A stretch of DNA of 64,000 nucleotides. It comes from Pomphorhynchus laevis. Its lineage: Eukaryota > Acanthocephala > Palaeacanthocephala > Echinorhynchida > Pomphorhynchidae. The stretch is taken from positions 62,001 to 126,000 of the forward strand of contig WNNJ02002420.1 in NCBI GenBank assembly GCA_012934845.2, given 5' to 3'. Under the pieces are notes generated by a model. It was not told where the DNA came from, made no database searches, and saw nothing but the letters and a program-made list of their open reading frames with translations. Positions 21,061-31,189 of this stretch are shown here, piece after piece. Numbering within the stretch: the first letter of the stretch is position 1; each line of letters starts with the position of its first letter. The translations under genes and the position numbers were made by a program.

Positions 21061-22530
21061 AAATTATTATTATTAATGTTTCAACAGCACATAAAAGCAT
21101 GGCTTAATTGGCTGGTTCACTGCAGAAAAAAAGAAAATAATAAAAGTATCACAAATACGAAAAAGCAGCTTTCCCCATGGCATCCTCATCCGTAATTTCT
21201 TTTTGAATTCCTTGATATCGCTACTGCACACTGTTGACTCTCCAAGCCTATTCCACAGAGATACAACTCGCCGATCAAATTGGACAGCTCGTGATTTTCT
21301 TATCCTTTCACGTCGCAGGGTTAAACCGTGGCCTCGGAGGATATTGGATGAGCGCAAATGAAGACAATCTCGAAGTGGATGATCCAAATCATTAAGAATT
21401 TGTCAGACCATACTCATATCGATGTACCGGCGGGTCCACGTGACAGTCTCAAGTCTAAGTGCTTTTAATCGATCAGGGTACGACAAAAATTTCAGTTGCG
21501 GTGCTAGCTTGGTAGCTCTATGAAGTACCCTCTCTGAACTAATATGTTCTTTTGAATTTTGGGGATACACACACGGCGCAGCATATAGAAGACGGCTCAA
21601 CACATGAGCAAAGATTAGCGGACGTAGGGCAAATTGATTAAGTGCAATGAAAGTGCGTCGAAGTTGACCGATTATCCCCAACGCATTTGAACAAGCATGT
21701 TCAGTATGTGTGACGGTACTCAAATCACTGTTTATCCACACTCCCAAGTCCTTATATTTGCTCACTCGTTCTATATCACAGCTTTGAAAGCTATAATCAA
21801 CTAAAGATTGAGCATTTTCGCCACAAACACGTAAATGTTTGCATTTTGATATATTTACAATCAACTTATTGTGCACAGCCCAATTTTCGACTTCATCGAT
21901 ATCCCGTTGCAGTTTAACTATATCATTGGGTGAACGAATTGCCCGCCAGATTTTCAAATCGTCTGCATATAAAAGCATCCGATAATCAATAAATTCCGGG
22001 ATATCGTTGATGTAGACACTAAATAACAATGGACCCAATACTGAACCTTGAGGCACCCCTATATTACATGGCCGCGAAGAAGAGTAAAAATTATCTACAT
22101 GCACACAATAACTACGATTGCTTAAAAACGATGCAATCCATCAAACAAGCAAAGAGGAATGCCACTTTTCTCTAGTTTATTTAGGAGGAATCTATGGTCT
22201 ACTCTGTCAAATGCCTGCGAGAAATAGAAGAATATGACGTCAATAGCAATGGATACGGCTTTATTAGCTGACCAATCAAGATAGGCTGCGAGTAGATTAG
22301 TAACTGTCGAAGTAAGTAGATTAGAGTAGATTAGTAACTTCGACGAAGATATATCGAAGATAACAAATCAACACCTTTGGAGTTTGTCTCTTTAAGACGA
22401 TGCAGTTCAGCTAAAACTTCCTCAGGAGTTATCAAATTAGCTATGTCTAATTTGTCTAGATCGATTCTCCTGGCGAAGTCGGCAACCACCCCAGTCACAC
22501 GAGGTAACTGAGGTGCCACCGCCTGCCATC
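21060..22530 (-). mobile_element. CR1-type LINE (LINE-E relative), RT and C-terminus
   Basis: Minus strand. Upstream scraps (22519-22331: a domain-0-like region with LAELHRLKETNSKGVD; about 22290-22135: IDVIFFYFSQAFDRVDH) are followed by an open stretch 22104-21403 with GVPQGSVLGPLLFSVYIND, YADDLKIW and SKCKHLRVCG, and by the C-terminus 21387-21073 with SLWNRLGE. The 3' tail is (TAA)n-like near 21064-21078. It is a divergent, internally deleted copy, clearly older than the one at 57946. Confidence 0.82.
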
Positions 22531-22890
22531 CATTGGGTAACTGCCATAAAGATAGTTACCACTCGACAAAAGAAGAGCTGATACCATTCCTTTGCCACGT
22601 TATAATCAACCTCCTTCTCCGTCATTGCTTTCAACATCCCGAGATAGGCGGCCAGCTCGTGTGTATCTCGTGGTTTTGCTCGCGGGTTATTCAAAGCAGC
22701 CTCGATCCGAGTGATGAGCTCTGCAGTATCTTGCTTTGATGGCGATGCTTTTCCACTAAGGCAGGAAGAATAGCTAAGGTTGTATTCGTAGGCACGAGGC
22801 GGTAGCTAAGCGTTGCCGTAGTCAGGTCGTCCGCAGTGGTCTTCGCGGCAGCATCTTCCAGCACCGACCATAGTTCAAGTTTCTCTATTC
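22530..22890 (-). pseudogene. unrecognised coding-like fragment
   Basis: Two overlapping minus-strand frames (22906-22691 and 22694-22437) appear to form one protein-like stretch with a frameshift between them: IEKLELWSVLEDAAAKTTAD, then TAELITRIEAAL and KPRDTHELAAYLGMLKAM. Its helical, charged composition looks genuine rather than random, but I do not recognise the family. It lies between CR1 and REL-1 scraps, so it may be an element N-terminus or a captured host fragment. Confidence 0.35.
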
Positions 22891-23880
22891 GTGCGGGTAT
22901 GGGCACACCCGTTAACCCAGCTGTATCTCTTTGAATCTTCAGATAGGGTATTGTCGTCTAGTCGAATTGCGGATTCAAATGCCCGTCCATTAGACCTGTT
23001 GACATGCGTTTGGATTTCGCCTGCCAACACGCTCAGGCGCATTCAATGGAACATGTGCCGTCGTTCAGCCAATGTTTTCGCGTCACTTTTGTTCCAGGCT
23101 ATAAGCTCGAATTCGTATCGGGACTACGAGCGGCCATTTTGCTTCCTAAAGCTTTGATTTCAATCCATGCAATCACGTGGTCAAGTCGGCTTCAATGTCT
23201 GCGCAAATATGGAAAACCTTATAGATTTGTTTGAGAGCAGAAAGGAACGCGAATGCTTGCCGGATTCAAACACTGATCCTACTAGAAAGAGATCCAGTTT
23301 AAAGTCCACAACCAATAATTTTGCTGATACTATTGAGCTGGCCAGGAGCGGTAATTACAGAAAGGCAATGCGCCGGCTCGTTTCAAGCAGTGTATGCGAC
23401 TATTCTCTTCCGATCCTCGAAGAACTGGCCAAGTTGCACCCGAGGTTGGATGAACTTTCCACTTCTCCTACTCCAGGTTTTACCACTCCGTTGCCGATCG
23501 ATTCGGACATAATCAAGGCTGCAGTGTCGTCTTTTCCACCTGTCTCCTCCCCCGTTTTTATTGGCATTTTTATTGTCTGGCGTTGCATCCGATCATCGCG
23601 TCTATCTCCGACATTGATGGAATCGGATTCAACAAGTGGTACCTTGACGATGGTATTGTAGCTGGTTCGTCTGAGGCTGTTGTATAGACTTTAGTGTACC
23701 TTTCATCAAGCTTCCCTACCATTGGTTTGGAGATGAATTAGAAGAAGACAAAGTTAATAAGAGAGGCGAGTCGAATCGCATTGGTAAGGCGGATCTGTCC
23801 TTTAATTACCCTCGCCAATACGTCGGGCAATTTCTCAATTCTAGGCTCTCTTATCGTATCTCGAGTTTACTGTTCTAACT
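22887..23880 (+). mobile_element. REL-1 copy 4: N-terminus joined to RT motif C (internal deletion)
   Basis: The + translation gives VWISPANTLRRIQWNMCRR (compare IWASPTLTVRRIPWSLRNK at 4260), ELARSGNYRKAMRRLVSS, and a PIDSDIIKAAVSSFPP region; after 23590 it jumps to GIGFNKWYLDDGIVAGSSE, skipping most of the RT palm. The remaining ~200 bp match the region after motif C. It is a deletion derivative with frameshifts. Confidence 0.75.
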
Positions 23881-23884
23881 TCCT

Positions 23885-24394
23885 GAACAACACAATCGGA
23901 ACTGCCTCGGAGATCACCATTGACGAGAAGTTCGCGATTTCTCGTAGCAATACTTGACCTGCTACCGTGGAACTGGAACCCGTAAGGTCCTTCAGGTGCA
24001 ATGGGCTTAAACCGTCAGGTCCACCAGCCGCAATTTAGGCGAAGGAACTGATTGCGCGTGTGACCTCATCTATGGGAGTCGCTGCCTAATAAGCTGAGTC
24101 ATTGGGAAGGTCTTCCAGTCTGTCGGAATCATGGATTTGGCTAGGAGGGTATAATCGTTGCAAATCGCATGACGTGTCGGCACTGTAATTTGTAAAGCTG
24201 TATTTGCTCGCTAACAAACAAATTGCGCCGCGATCGTCCCCCAGTTCCACCTTTTCGGATATTTTTCTGCGTAATTCTTCATTGTCGTCACGTTTACATT
24301 TTCGCTTTCTTGGTTGGATCGAGATGTGAGTGCGTTGAGTACTGCTACTGTAGACATCCCCTCCTACCTCCGAGGAATAATGTGAGGCAGCCAT
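23885..24394 (-). mobile_element. REL-2 N-terminal and RT-0 fragment
   Basis: The minus-strand ORF 24394-24086 has LRRKISEKVELGDDRGAICL and LQRLYPPSQ; after a stop it continues with PIDEVTRAISSF and AAGGPDGLSPLHLKDL. This is the N-terminal and pre-RT region of the REL family whose C-terminus lies at 45200-46350. The junction with REL-1 copy 4 at about 23880 is tail to tail. Confidence 0.7.
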
Positions 24395-24409
24395 TTCGAC
24401 TAAACTGGT

Positions 24410-24610
24410 TAGAGTGCCGGTATGATGTGCCGCTGGTAATTATATTATCAGCAAATCAAATAATAAATTCAAATAATAAAATCAATAAATTAAAATAAAT
24501 AATCAATAAATAATAAAATAAAATAAATTCAATAATAAAATCATGAAAATCATAAAGAATCATAAAAAAATTCATCTATAACATTTATACAATCATTTAT
24601 ATAATAATAT
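24410..24610. repeat. AATAAA/ATCAATAAATT simple-sequence stretch
   Basis: Low-complexity A/T repeats (AATAAAATCAATAAATT and similar). No gene. Confidence 0.75.
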
Positions 24611-24616
24611 TGAATA

Positions 24617-24664
24617 ATCTGGTTGATCAATGCTTGATTAAAATCAAGCATTGATCAACCAGAT
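24617..24664. repeat. perfect 48-bp palindrome (23-bp arms)
   Basis: Arms ATCTGGTTGATCAATGCTTG+ATT and their exact reverse complement, separated by AA. No neighbouring feature explains it. Confidence 0.95.
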
Positions 24665-24839
24665 AAGGAAGCACTTGTTAGATTAAGATTTCAGCGTTCT
24701 CAATCTGGTTAAGCCAGGAGAATACGTTAGCATAATAAAATTAGGCGGTCTGTCGGAAAATTTATTTGTATTCGGCATTCAGTTTTTGATATGCTATCAC
24801 TGATTTGTTCTCAAGTACAACTAGAACCGGTCTTGCCCG

Positions 24840-25582
24840 ATAGAATAGAATAAAATTTATTTAGAGTGGCCTTTGTGGTGAATAGAACCACTTACAGGCC
24901 CATTATAAAAATTAAGACAAGTTTACATCTTGTTGAGATATTTCCGGACCTCTTAGACTAACTTGTATTTTAGCTGGCTACATAATAGCTTCAGCTATCG
25001 GGTCGCATTACGACAGAAAGCATGCTGTCCAGACAACTCCACAGGGCGGGACTCATCAGTGGACGTTTATGTATCATCGTTGTTTCGCCCCTCAGCATAC
25101 AATATATTGACGATAAACATCGTGGTCCTCCATCTGATTGAAATGATACATTGAAATCGTCTTGTTGGTAGTCGGTTGAATTTCATTTTGTTGAGATATT
25201 TCCAAACCTTTTCGACTAACTTGTATTTTAGCTGGCTACATAATAGCTTCAGCTATCATGTCGCATTACGACAGAAAGCATGCTGTCCAGACAACTCCAC
25301 AGGGCGGGACTCATCAGTGAACGTCCCTGTATCATCGTTGTTTTGTCCCTCAGCATGCACTATATTGACGTTAAACATGGTGGTCCTCCATCTGATTGAA
25401 ATGAGTCATTGAAATCGTCTTGTTGGTAGTCGGTTGAATTTAATTTTGTTGAGATATTTCCGGACCTCTTCGACTAACTTGTATTTTAGCTGGCTACATA
25501 ATAGCTTCAGCTATCAGGTCGCATTACAACAGAAAGCATGCTGTCCAGACAACTCCACAGGGCGGGACTCATCAGTGGACGT
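24840..25582. repeat. 258-bp tandem repeat, about 2.6 units, plus flank
   Basis: TTGAGATATTTCC-type starts at 24933, 25191 and 25449 give an exact 258-bp period. Each unit includes TAGCTGGCTACATAATAGC, AGCATGCTGTCCAGACAAC and CCACAGGGCGGGACTCATCA. The last unit is cut at about 25582 by an inverted copy of GGGCGGGAC. The left flank (24840-24900) has a LINE-tail-like AGAATAGAATAAAATTTATT. Open frames in the units are in-phase artefacts (258 is divisible by 3). Confidence 0.9.
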
Positions 25583-25614
25583 CCCGCCCTGTGGAGAAAA
25601 GTGTCCCGCCCTGT

Positions 25615-26380
25615 GAACTAAAGCAAGATCGCCTGATAAATTAGGTAGTCCACGTATTATTACGTTTGACGAGCGCCGTTGTTGCCTATAACATGCTTGA
25701 ATTATTGTTAGGGGAGATGTTGATTGACCATCGAATTGAGATGTTGCGAGTACTGAGCGAGTCACTTCTTTACGGATAATAGATGCGAAAGTTTGACGAG
25801 GTATTGATAACTCTGGATTAAAAGTTGGCACGAAAGGCGAAGAAGTGAGTTCGAGAGATTCTATTCATGTTTGTAAATCATTAATAGAGGAATTGGCGTT
25901 CACTAACGACTGTTTTAAGTCGGATAATAACTTAGCGGAACATAACCCACACAGAAAATCTCATGTGAAAAATTCCCTGGAAACTTGGCATGGCACATTT
26001 ACGGAAGAATATATCTGACAATCCAACGCAGTACACTTTAAATCTAGTGAAACAAACTCCCCTTGTGTGATAATAGGTGACAAGGATGGTAATACACAGT
26101 TTGGAATCTGTATAGCACTAGCAGCAAGAGAAGAATTGAATTGCGACACAGAATTTCCAAGACGAGTTGTTGAGATGTCGTTGTAGCGTAATGTGGAATT
26201 TTCACTATTGAGAGATATATGGCTTTCTATAGATCGTGATCGGTTTATTTCTTTAGAATTACCTTTTTCACAGTTTTGAGCATAGCAGTCCACGCAAGTA
26301 CGACCAGCTTTAGCACAGATGCAACTTCGACATAATGAGTTTTTACTGTTAAAGGAATAGCAACGTGAAGATGTAGACAT
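25615..26380 (-). mobile_element. LINE-D ORF1 fragment
   Basis: The minus-strand ATG at 26380 opens a 139-residue stretch with a Cys-rich N-terminus (CRSCICAKAGRTCVDCYAQ-type) and a PHD-like KCTALDCQIYSSV...REFF; after a stop it continues CGLCSAKLLSDLKQS and then QTFASIIRKEVTRSVL and NVIIRGL, matching LINE-D ORF1 at 53651-54184 (KTFAGVVRKEVARTVLDTS, NIIVTGL). It is joined to the 258-bp repeat at its 3' side. Broken by at least two stops. Confidence 0.72.
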
Positions 26381-26645
26381 TACCTAGCCCGTAACGCGGC
26401 GAAAGCTTTGGCAATATATATAATAACTAACTCAGCCTTTGATCTGATTAACTTTTGCATTTTAACAACATGAAGCTGAGAGATAAGTGGATATTTAATT
26501 CTATTGTTATATTTAATGCATGCATCACATTTTAATGAATTGCAATTTATGCATATAATCAGTTTAATAATTTTATGAATAGTCAAATTAATTTCGTAAA
26601 TCTAATGAAATATTTATTTTGATTCTAAACTGTTAGGTCTACACT

Positions 26646-26673
26646 GTATGAAACTCATATGTTGATGAGTTTC
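26646..26673. repeat. small inverted repeat upstream of ferritin exon 1a
   Basis: GAAACTCAT / ATGAGTTTC arms separated by a few bases, about 220 bp upstream of the exon 1a ATG. Could form a hairpin; it does not contain a CAGUGN loop. Confidence 0.6.
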
Positions 26674-26828
26674 ACAAGTAAGCAGGAAATGTTTCGTTTA
26701 ACTTAGCGATGAGTACGAAATTATTTTCTCGAATGGGCGTGCCAAAATTCATTTCATAAAGAAAATCTAGGAAATATTACAAAGGAAATAAATTAAACGC
26801 AATTAAAATTGCGACGAATTACACGCCA

Positions 26829-26836
26829 TATAAATA
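26829..26836 (+). promoter_or_regulatory. TATA box for ferritin exon 1a
   Basis: TATAAATA, 57 bp upstream of the exon 1a ATG, leaving room for a transcription start near 26860 and a short leader. No iron-responsive-element loop (CAGUGN with bulged C) is visible between here and the ATG. Confidence 0.5.
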
Positions 26837-26892
26837 CAAGAATTTTCTGCCGATATCAAAGTTTAGCTAACGTTCAAATTAAAAATCTTGCA

Positions 26893-26991
26893 ATGTCGTC
26901 TGTAAGAGAAGATTATCATGAAGAATTAGAGGCTGGAATAAATAAGCAAATACAAATGGAGCTGGAAGCTTCCTATACATACGAAGCAATG
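26893..26991 (+). CDS. ferritin heavy chain, alternative first coding exon 1a
   Basis: Thirty-three codons from ATG at 26893, starting MSSVREDYHEELEAG and running through INKQIQMELEASYTYEAM, the N-terminal half of ferritin helix A. Ferroxidase residues equivalent to human H-chain Glu27 and Tyr34 are present. The exon ends in phase 0 at ATG|GTCAGT, a plausible splice donor. The in-frame stretch upstream lacks an ATG, so a longer start is unlikely. It should splice to 36608, a 9616-bp intron, giving a 167-residue ferritin. It has its own TATA box. Ferritin stores iron as a 24-mer; H-type subunits oxidise Fe(II). Confidence 0.88.
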
Positions 26992-27514
26992 GTCAGTGAA
27001 AATAGTATATCCTTTAGAAAATTAAGCAAATTTGTCTTTTAAATATAGACCACGTCTATTCTCATTTTTTTGCTAATACAAAAGCCGATTGGTTGAAGAC
27101 ATTCTCAGGCAATACAGAATAATTTTTTAAAGTTTAAACTTTTGTTAATTTTAATTCAATACAAATATTTTTCAGTCTGCATATGGTGATTTGATGTAGA
27201 CGAAAAATATCAAATAGAGAATCGTCATATCCGTTCGTATCTGAAGCGTAACCAAAAAACGTATCTGATACATATGATATTTTTATTTTATTTCTCGGAG
27301 GTGAAAGACAACAAGAGACGAGCAGCGAACTGTTTCTCTGTGGTTTGCAATACTGCGACTTAGCAAAATCCTACTGAGAAAAATAGTTTGGAAAATGAAT
27401 GTGTTCGGTAATAACATCTGTTAGAGGATAACTGTATATAAAAAACTATATCTAGACAACGAAATATTTTTGCAATAGGGAAACCAACCCTCTATCTTAC
27501 TCATCCATTTGTTG

Positions 27515-27522
27515 TATAAAAG
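27515..27522 (+). promoter_or_regulatory. TATA box for ferritin exon 1b
   Basis: TATAAAAG, 85 bp upstream of the exon 1b ATG. A separate TATA for each first exon argues for alternative promoters. Confidence 0.5.
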
Positions 27523-27599
27523 CAAAAACATGGTCTTCTAAGCAAAAGAGATACATCTGAAATCAAAAAATAATTACATATATACTAAAAATTCAACTA

Positions 27600-27689
27600 A
27601 TGGAGAGTGGAGACAATTCAGAAGTGGCGTCTGCAGTAAACAAACAAATTAACTTAGAGTTAAATGCATCATACACCTATGAGGCCATG
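27600..27689 (+). CDS. ferritin heavy chain, alternative first coding exon 1b
   Basis: Thirty codons from ATG at 27600: MESGDNSEVASAVNKQINL, ending ELNASYTYEAM, then GTAAGT, a consensus donor, in phase 0. It is homologous to exon 1a from the NKQI position onward but diverged before it. Glu and Tyr of the ferroxidase site are kept. Splicing to 36608 would give a 164-residue protein differing from the 1a form only in its first ~30 residues. The intron would be 8918 bp. Confidence 0.87.
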
Positions 27690-28583
27690 GTAAGTAATAA
27701 TTTTTTAATTCTTTTTTAAGAAATAGCTAATGCTATAAAAATTATATTTTTTGTAATATTATAATATTAAGTTTGATATATCTGTGCAGTCACTGTTACC
27801 ATTGAAATTTTGATGACTTTTTTTTATTTTGTACGCTTACTTTAATCATATCTATACGCCAACTGCAGTACGCTACATTTCAGTATTGATGGACCTCATC
27901 AGCTATTTATCCAATACCTACATTTTACGTTTCGGCCCTTTTTAATGCTTGCTGACAATTACTCGACTTCTCTGCTTTCATTGGCAATTAGATTTAATGA
28001 CAGACTTTCGTTTTACATTTTGCAAAATTTATTGAAATCATTTCTGATTTTAAATTAAATATGCGTTGGTAGTGAGAGGATCTATCTTTAATTTAAAAAC
28101 CTACCTATTTTTATTATAAATTAAATTATAATTATTAATTTAATTACTATTTAATTACTAGTGGAAATCTTAGCACATTTCGGAATAAAGTTTGTCTGTT
28201 AGAAAAACATCCAGGAAGTATAAAGAAGATTCCGTTTTTTTTTCAATTTTAATTTCAACATGTGCAATAAACTATCACATCAAGTGAATTACCTTTCGCG
28301 TATAAAAAGAATGAGGTGATGTTTAATAATAAAGCAAATTTTATTCTAAAAATATCATATTAAATTTATTGAACTTAATAAATTATATTTGTTCGATTTT
28401 TTTTCAGTTTTATATTGTGGGTTAGTTTTTTCTCTGTCTTGAATTTTGTTTTGAAAATGTTTGTACAATTCATTTGATGTAATAATTTATTGCACAGGTT
28501 TATTGCTTTTTTCTTTAAGTTTGCAATGTTATACGATAAAACTTTAATATAAGAAACTTTGGCGTGTTGTGAAACAGTAGTTC

Positions 28584-28617
28584 CTGATGATGATAGCAGC
28601 AGCTACTGAAATATTGG
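28584..28617 (+). ncRNA. hammerhead-like hairpin motif in ferritin intron
   Basis: CTGATGA, a short stem TAGC-AGCA-GCTA, then CTGAAATATTGG. Same grammar as the motif at 9889-9922. Stems I and III are not evident. Confidence 0.3.
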
Positions 28618-28936
28618 ACTGAACTATTTTATCGAATAAATTGTCGTTTGTTTGGTTCCATTTTTACAATAAAAAGAACCAAATTGAATATTTGCAATAA
28701 AATTTATTATTTTAAATGTAAAAATAAAGATCGATTTTTATGAATTGACTAATAAATATTATAATGTAGAAATTATAATATTAAAAATACAATGTAGTTG
28801 AATAATGAATATGGGTCGACAACAATCAAATTGATTTCGACAGCCAAACTCGAACGAATCTAACTCAAATTGTTTTTAAAAAGTAATTTGATTTTAAAAA
28901 ATCTATAGATGTAGAACATTTATATAATATTTTTTA

Positions 28937-29040
28937 TCTATGAAGCCATGGTAAGTCCCTGCAATAATTTTTTAAATCCTTTTTTAGAAATATCGAATGT
29001 TATAATAAAATTTATGTTTTTGTAATAGTATATAATATAT
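28937..29040 (+). pseudogene. remnant of a third ferritin first exon (1c)
   Basis: TATGAAGCCATG|GTAAGT reproduces the last four codons (YEAM) and donor of exon 1b, and about 90 bp of following intron aligns with 27690-27775 (AATAATTTTTTAA..CTTTTTTA and ATGTTATAATAAAATTTAT-like). Sequence before TATGAAGCC no longer matches, and there is no ATG in frame. It looks like a truncated duplicate of exon 1b. Confidence 0.6.
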
Positions 29041-29399
29041 AATAATTTATATTTTTTATAAAATATATCATAACATATATCATATACCATATTAACATAT
29101 GCCTTAATTCGTAATGGAATGAAGGCATATAAAAAGCACGTAATGTAAGGAATATAAATCTAATTTTTATCCAAATCTGAACAAATATAGGTATATCTAT
29201 TTTATAAATCATCAAACATGAATGGGTAGTAATGCGTTTTTTAAATTACTCGAGAAGTGTGTCTTCGAATCATAACTCAATGTGTTCAAATATAATTTAC
29301 AATGGGCAACTTTTATTAATGGCGAATAAACGAATGAGCCAAAGGCTTTACGCATTGTATATTCGAGTCCCTTAAAATCACATATGCTCTATGCATCTC

Positions 29400-29810
29400 A
29401 CGCGACATACCCTTAGCTGAAATCAGAATTGAGTGATTTCGACAACATTTTGAGAAGAGCCACGCACTTAGTTCTGGCAACTCGATCCATTCCTTATCCA
29501 GCTAGACTAGAGACGTTGGGTATAATATCTATTGAATGCGATCTGTTGATTGCAGATCTTACACTAGTGTGGATGTCGCTGCGCGTGCCTAACCATCAGT
29601 GTAAGCAGCTGTTCTGTCTTTGTGAATCCTCAATGTTACGTGGACAAAAGCTATGTTTGAAGCATCGCTCAAATCATCGAACAAATTGCACGACAGTGAT
29701 GGATCGTGTCTGTAAACGATGGAATGGATCATCACCTGGTATGATCAACAGCTCTTCTGCTGCGCAATTCAAAGAACGCCTAAAGCTTGACCTCGTGAAA
29801 TCTTGATGTT
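29400..29810 (+). mobile_element. CR1-type LINE C-terminal fragment
   Basis: Open + frame 29429-29806 with ILRRATHLVLATRS, PARLETLG, a short RGQKLC and RWNGSSPGMINSSSAAQFKE. It matches the C-terminus of CR1 RT proteins. The last ~130 bp recur almost exactly, inverted, at 47036-47170. Confidence 0.75.
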
Positions 29811-30030
29811 TTTTTACGTGTTTTTACCATGAATAATTCATTCAGTAATGTCATATTAAGATATACAGTAAATTGTTGTAATTTTGAATTAAACGAGATT
29901 ATAATGTGAAGCCAACATTATGTATCAAAAATACATTTATCACTTACAATAGAGACAAGAACAAATCTTTAATAAGCAAGATTGACTAAAATACAATGTT
30001 CAAAAGAATCACAAGTCGATTAAAAATTGG

Positions 30031-30170
30031 TCAGTAGTTTTTTTCCGCCATCGCCTCCACAACGCAAGAAGCGTTCCCTTGCTGTACAACTACGCTCAGC
30101 CGCTGGATCAGATAGCTACTTGCTTTTGCGCATCCTGTTGTTCTTTTAAGCATGCCGGTCAGGCTTCGAT
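30031..30170 (-). mobile_element. REL-2 C-terminal fragment
   Basis: The minus translation contains AKASSYLIQRLSVVVQQGNA followed by SCVVEAM, the extreme C-terminus of the REL-2 type. Only ~140 bp are recognisable. Confidence 0.65.
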
Positions 30171-30254
30171 CAAGGCTTTTGTTGATGGGCCGTATGCACC
30201 GAATGTTTCGACCGCAACCGGCTGAAATTCGTATATTCGCTGGATGATGCATCA

Positions 30255-30845
30255 AGTGCAGTTAATCTTATTTTAAAGGAGGTCACTGGTTTGCAGCATA
30301 GAATTATTCGGATAGGAAGATTAAGATCGCTAGCTAATTTTCTGACTCTGTTGAAAAATATCTTGGTCAATATTCCGTTTTCTGGTAACGTAAGGAAAAA
30401 CTTAGCTGGGAGCGGACGTTCTTTTACTACTCTCTGGCTACGCCACTTTCTGCTAACTTTGTCAACAGTATGCGCTAAAAAACTACAGGGACAACCTAAA
30501 CGCACAAATGTGTCAGTTCAACGTCGAAGCTCGTATTCTCATATGGTAACGTTACTGCAAGCATTGAAAGCCCTAGAACAAAACGAGGCGAAAATACCCA
30601 ATTTAGTATGTTTGGCGTGACAACTATCCCAACGAATTGCTAGATTAGTCTCAGTACGTTTCCTGTACACCGAGGTTAGAAATCTGGACTCTGACGACTT
30701 TACTAAAACGTCGAGAAACGAGATGCAATTCTCACACAGAGTCAGGAAATTAGTTAGCGATCTTAATCTTCCTATCCGAATAATTCCATGCAGCAAACCA
30801 ATGACCACCATTAAAATAAGATTAACTGCACATGCGAATTCTCCC
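30255..30845. mobile_element. inverted pair of PLE RT-to-endonuclease linker fragments
   Basis: About 95 bp at 30257-30351 are the reverse complement, with ~10% differences, of 30735-30842. Both encode a LNLPIRII-type linker (SDLNLPIRIILCCKP on minus; SDLNLPIRIIPCSKP on plus). The minus copy extends through 30505. These are two related PLE copies inserted in opposite orientation. Confidence 0.65.
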
Positions 30846-31137
30846 TTGGTCGGGCTTATTACGTATTAGCATGTCGGGATTGTGATGCTGTTTACATTCG
30901 TGAAACCGGTAGCGACCTAAAAGTCAGAATACGGGAACATAGAGCATCAATTCGCACAACGGCTAATTCTCATGTTGCTGATCGCGTAATTGCAACTGGA
31001 CAATCTATAAATTTTGAGTCTCCATCAGTGTTCTCATTTGAACCCGACATCAGGCTGCCAAAAATAAAAGGGGCAATATTAATTAGACAACAAAAACCAA
31101 CAATGAACGGCAACAATGGTCATACTTTGCTCACTTA
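30640..31137 (+). mobile_element. PLE-B: GIY-YIG endonuclease end
   Basis: The + translation after the linker reads CTCEFSLGRAYYVLACRD followed by CDAVYIRETGSDLKVRIREH, then a basic tail ending near 31137. The order C.C...YYVL.C..C...YI.ET....R..EH is the PLE GIY-YIG domain with its associated Cys motif, a lineage different from the YVGQT type at 10449-10694. The second GIY-YIG half has Arg where Gly is usual (YIRET). Fragment only. Confidence 0.75.
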
Positions 31138-31189
31138 GAATACCCTGTACATTGTAAAATTTGCTATTGTGTTTTGTTTTTACTTTGTA

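Noticed and set aside
24963-25616. Three related plus-strand ORFs of 60-78 residues
   Set aside because: They arise from the 258-bp tandem repeat, whose period is divisible by three, and show no protein-like conservation.
26809-26892. Arg-rich N-terminal extension of ferritin exon 1a (possible mitochondrial presequence)
   Set aside because: The open frame begins at TTG with no ATG upstream before a stop; the first ATG is 26893 and a TATA box lies inside the stretch.
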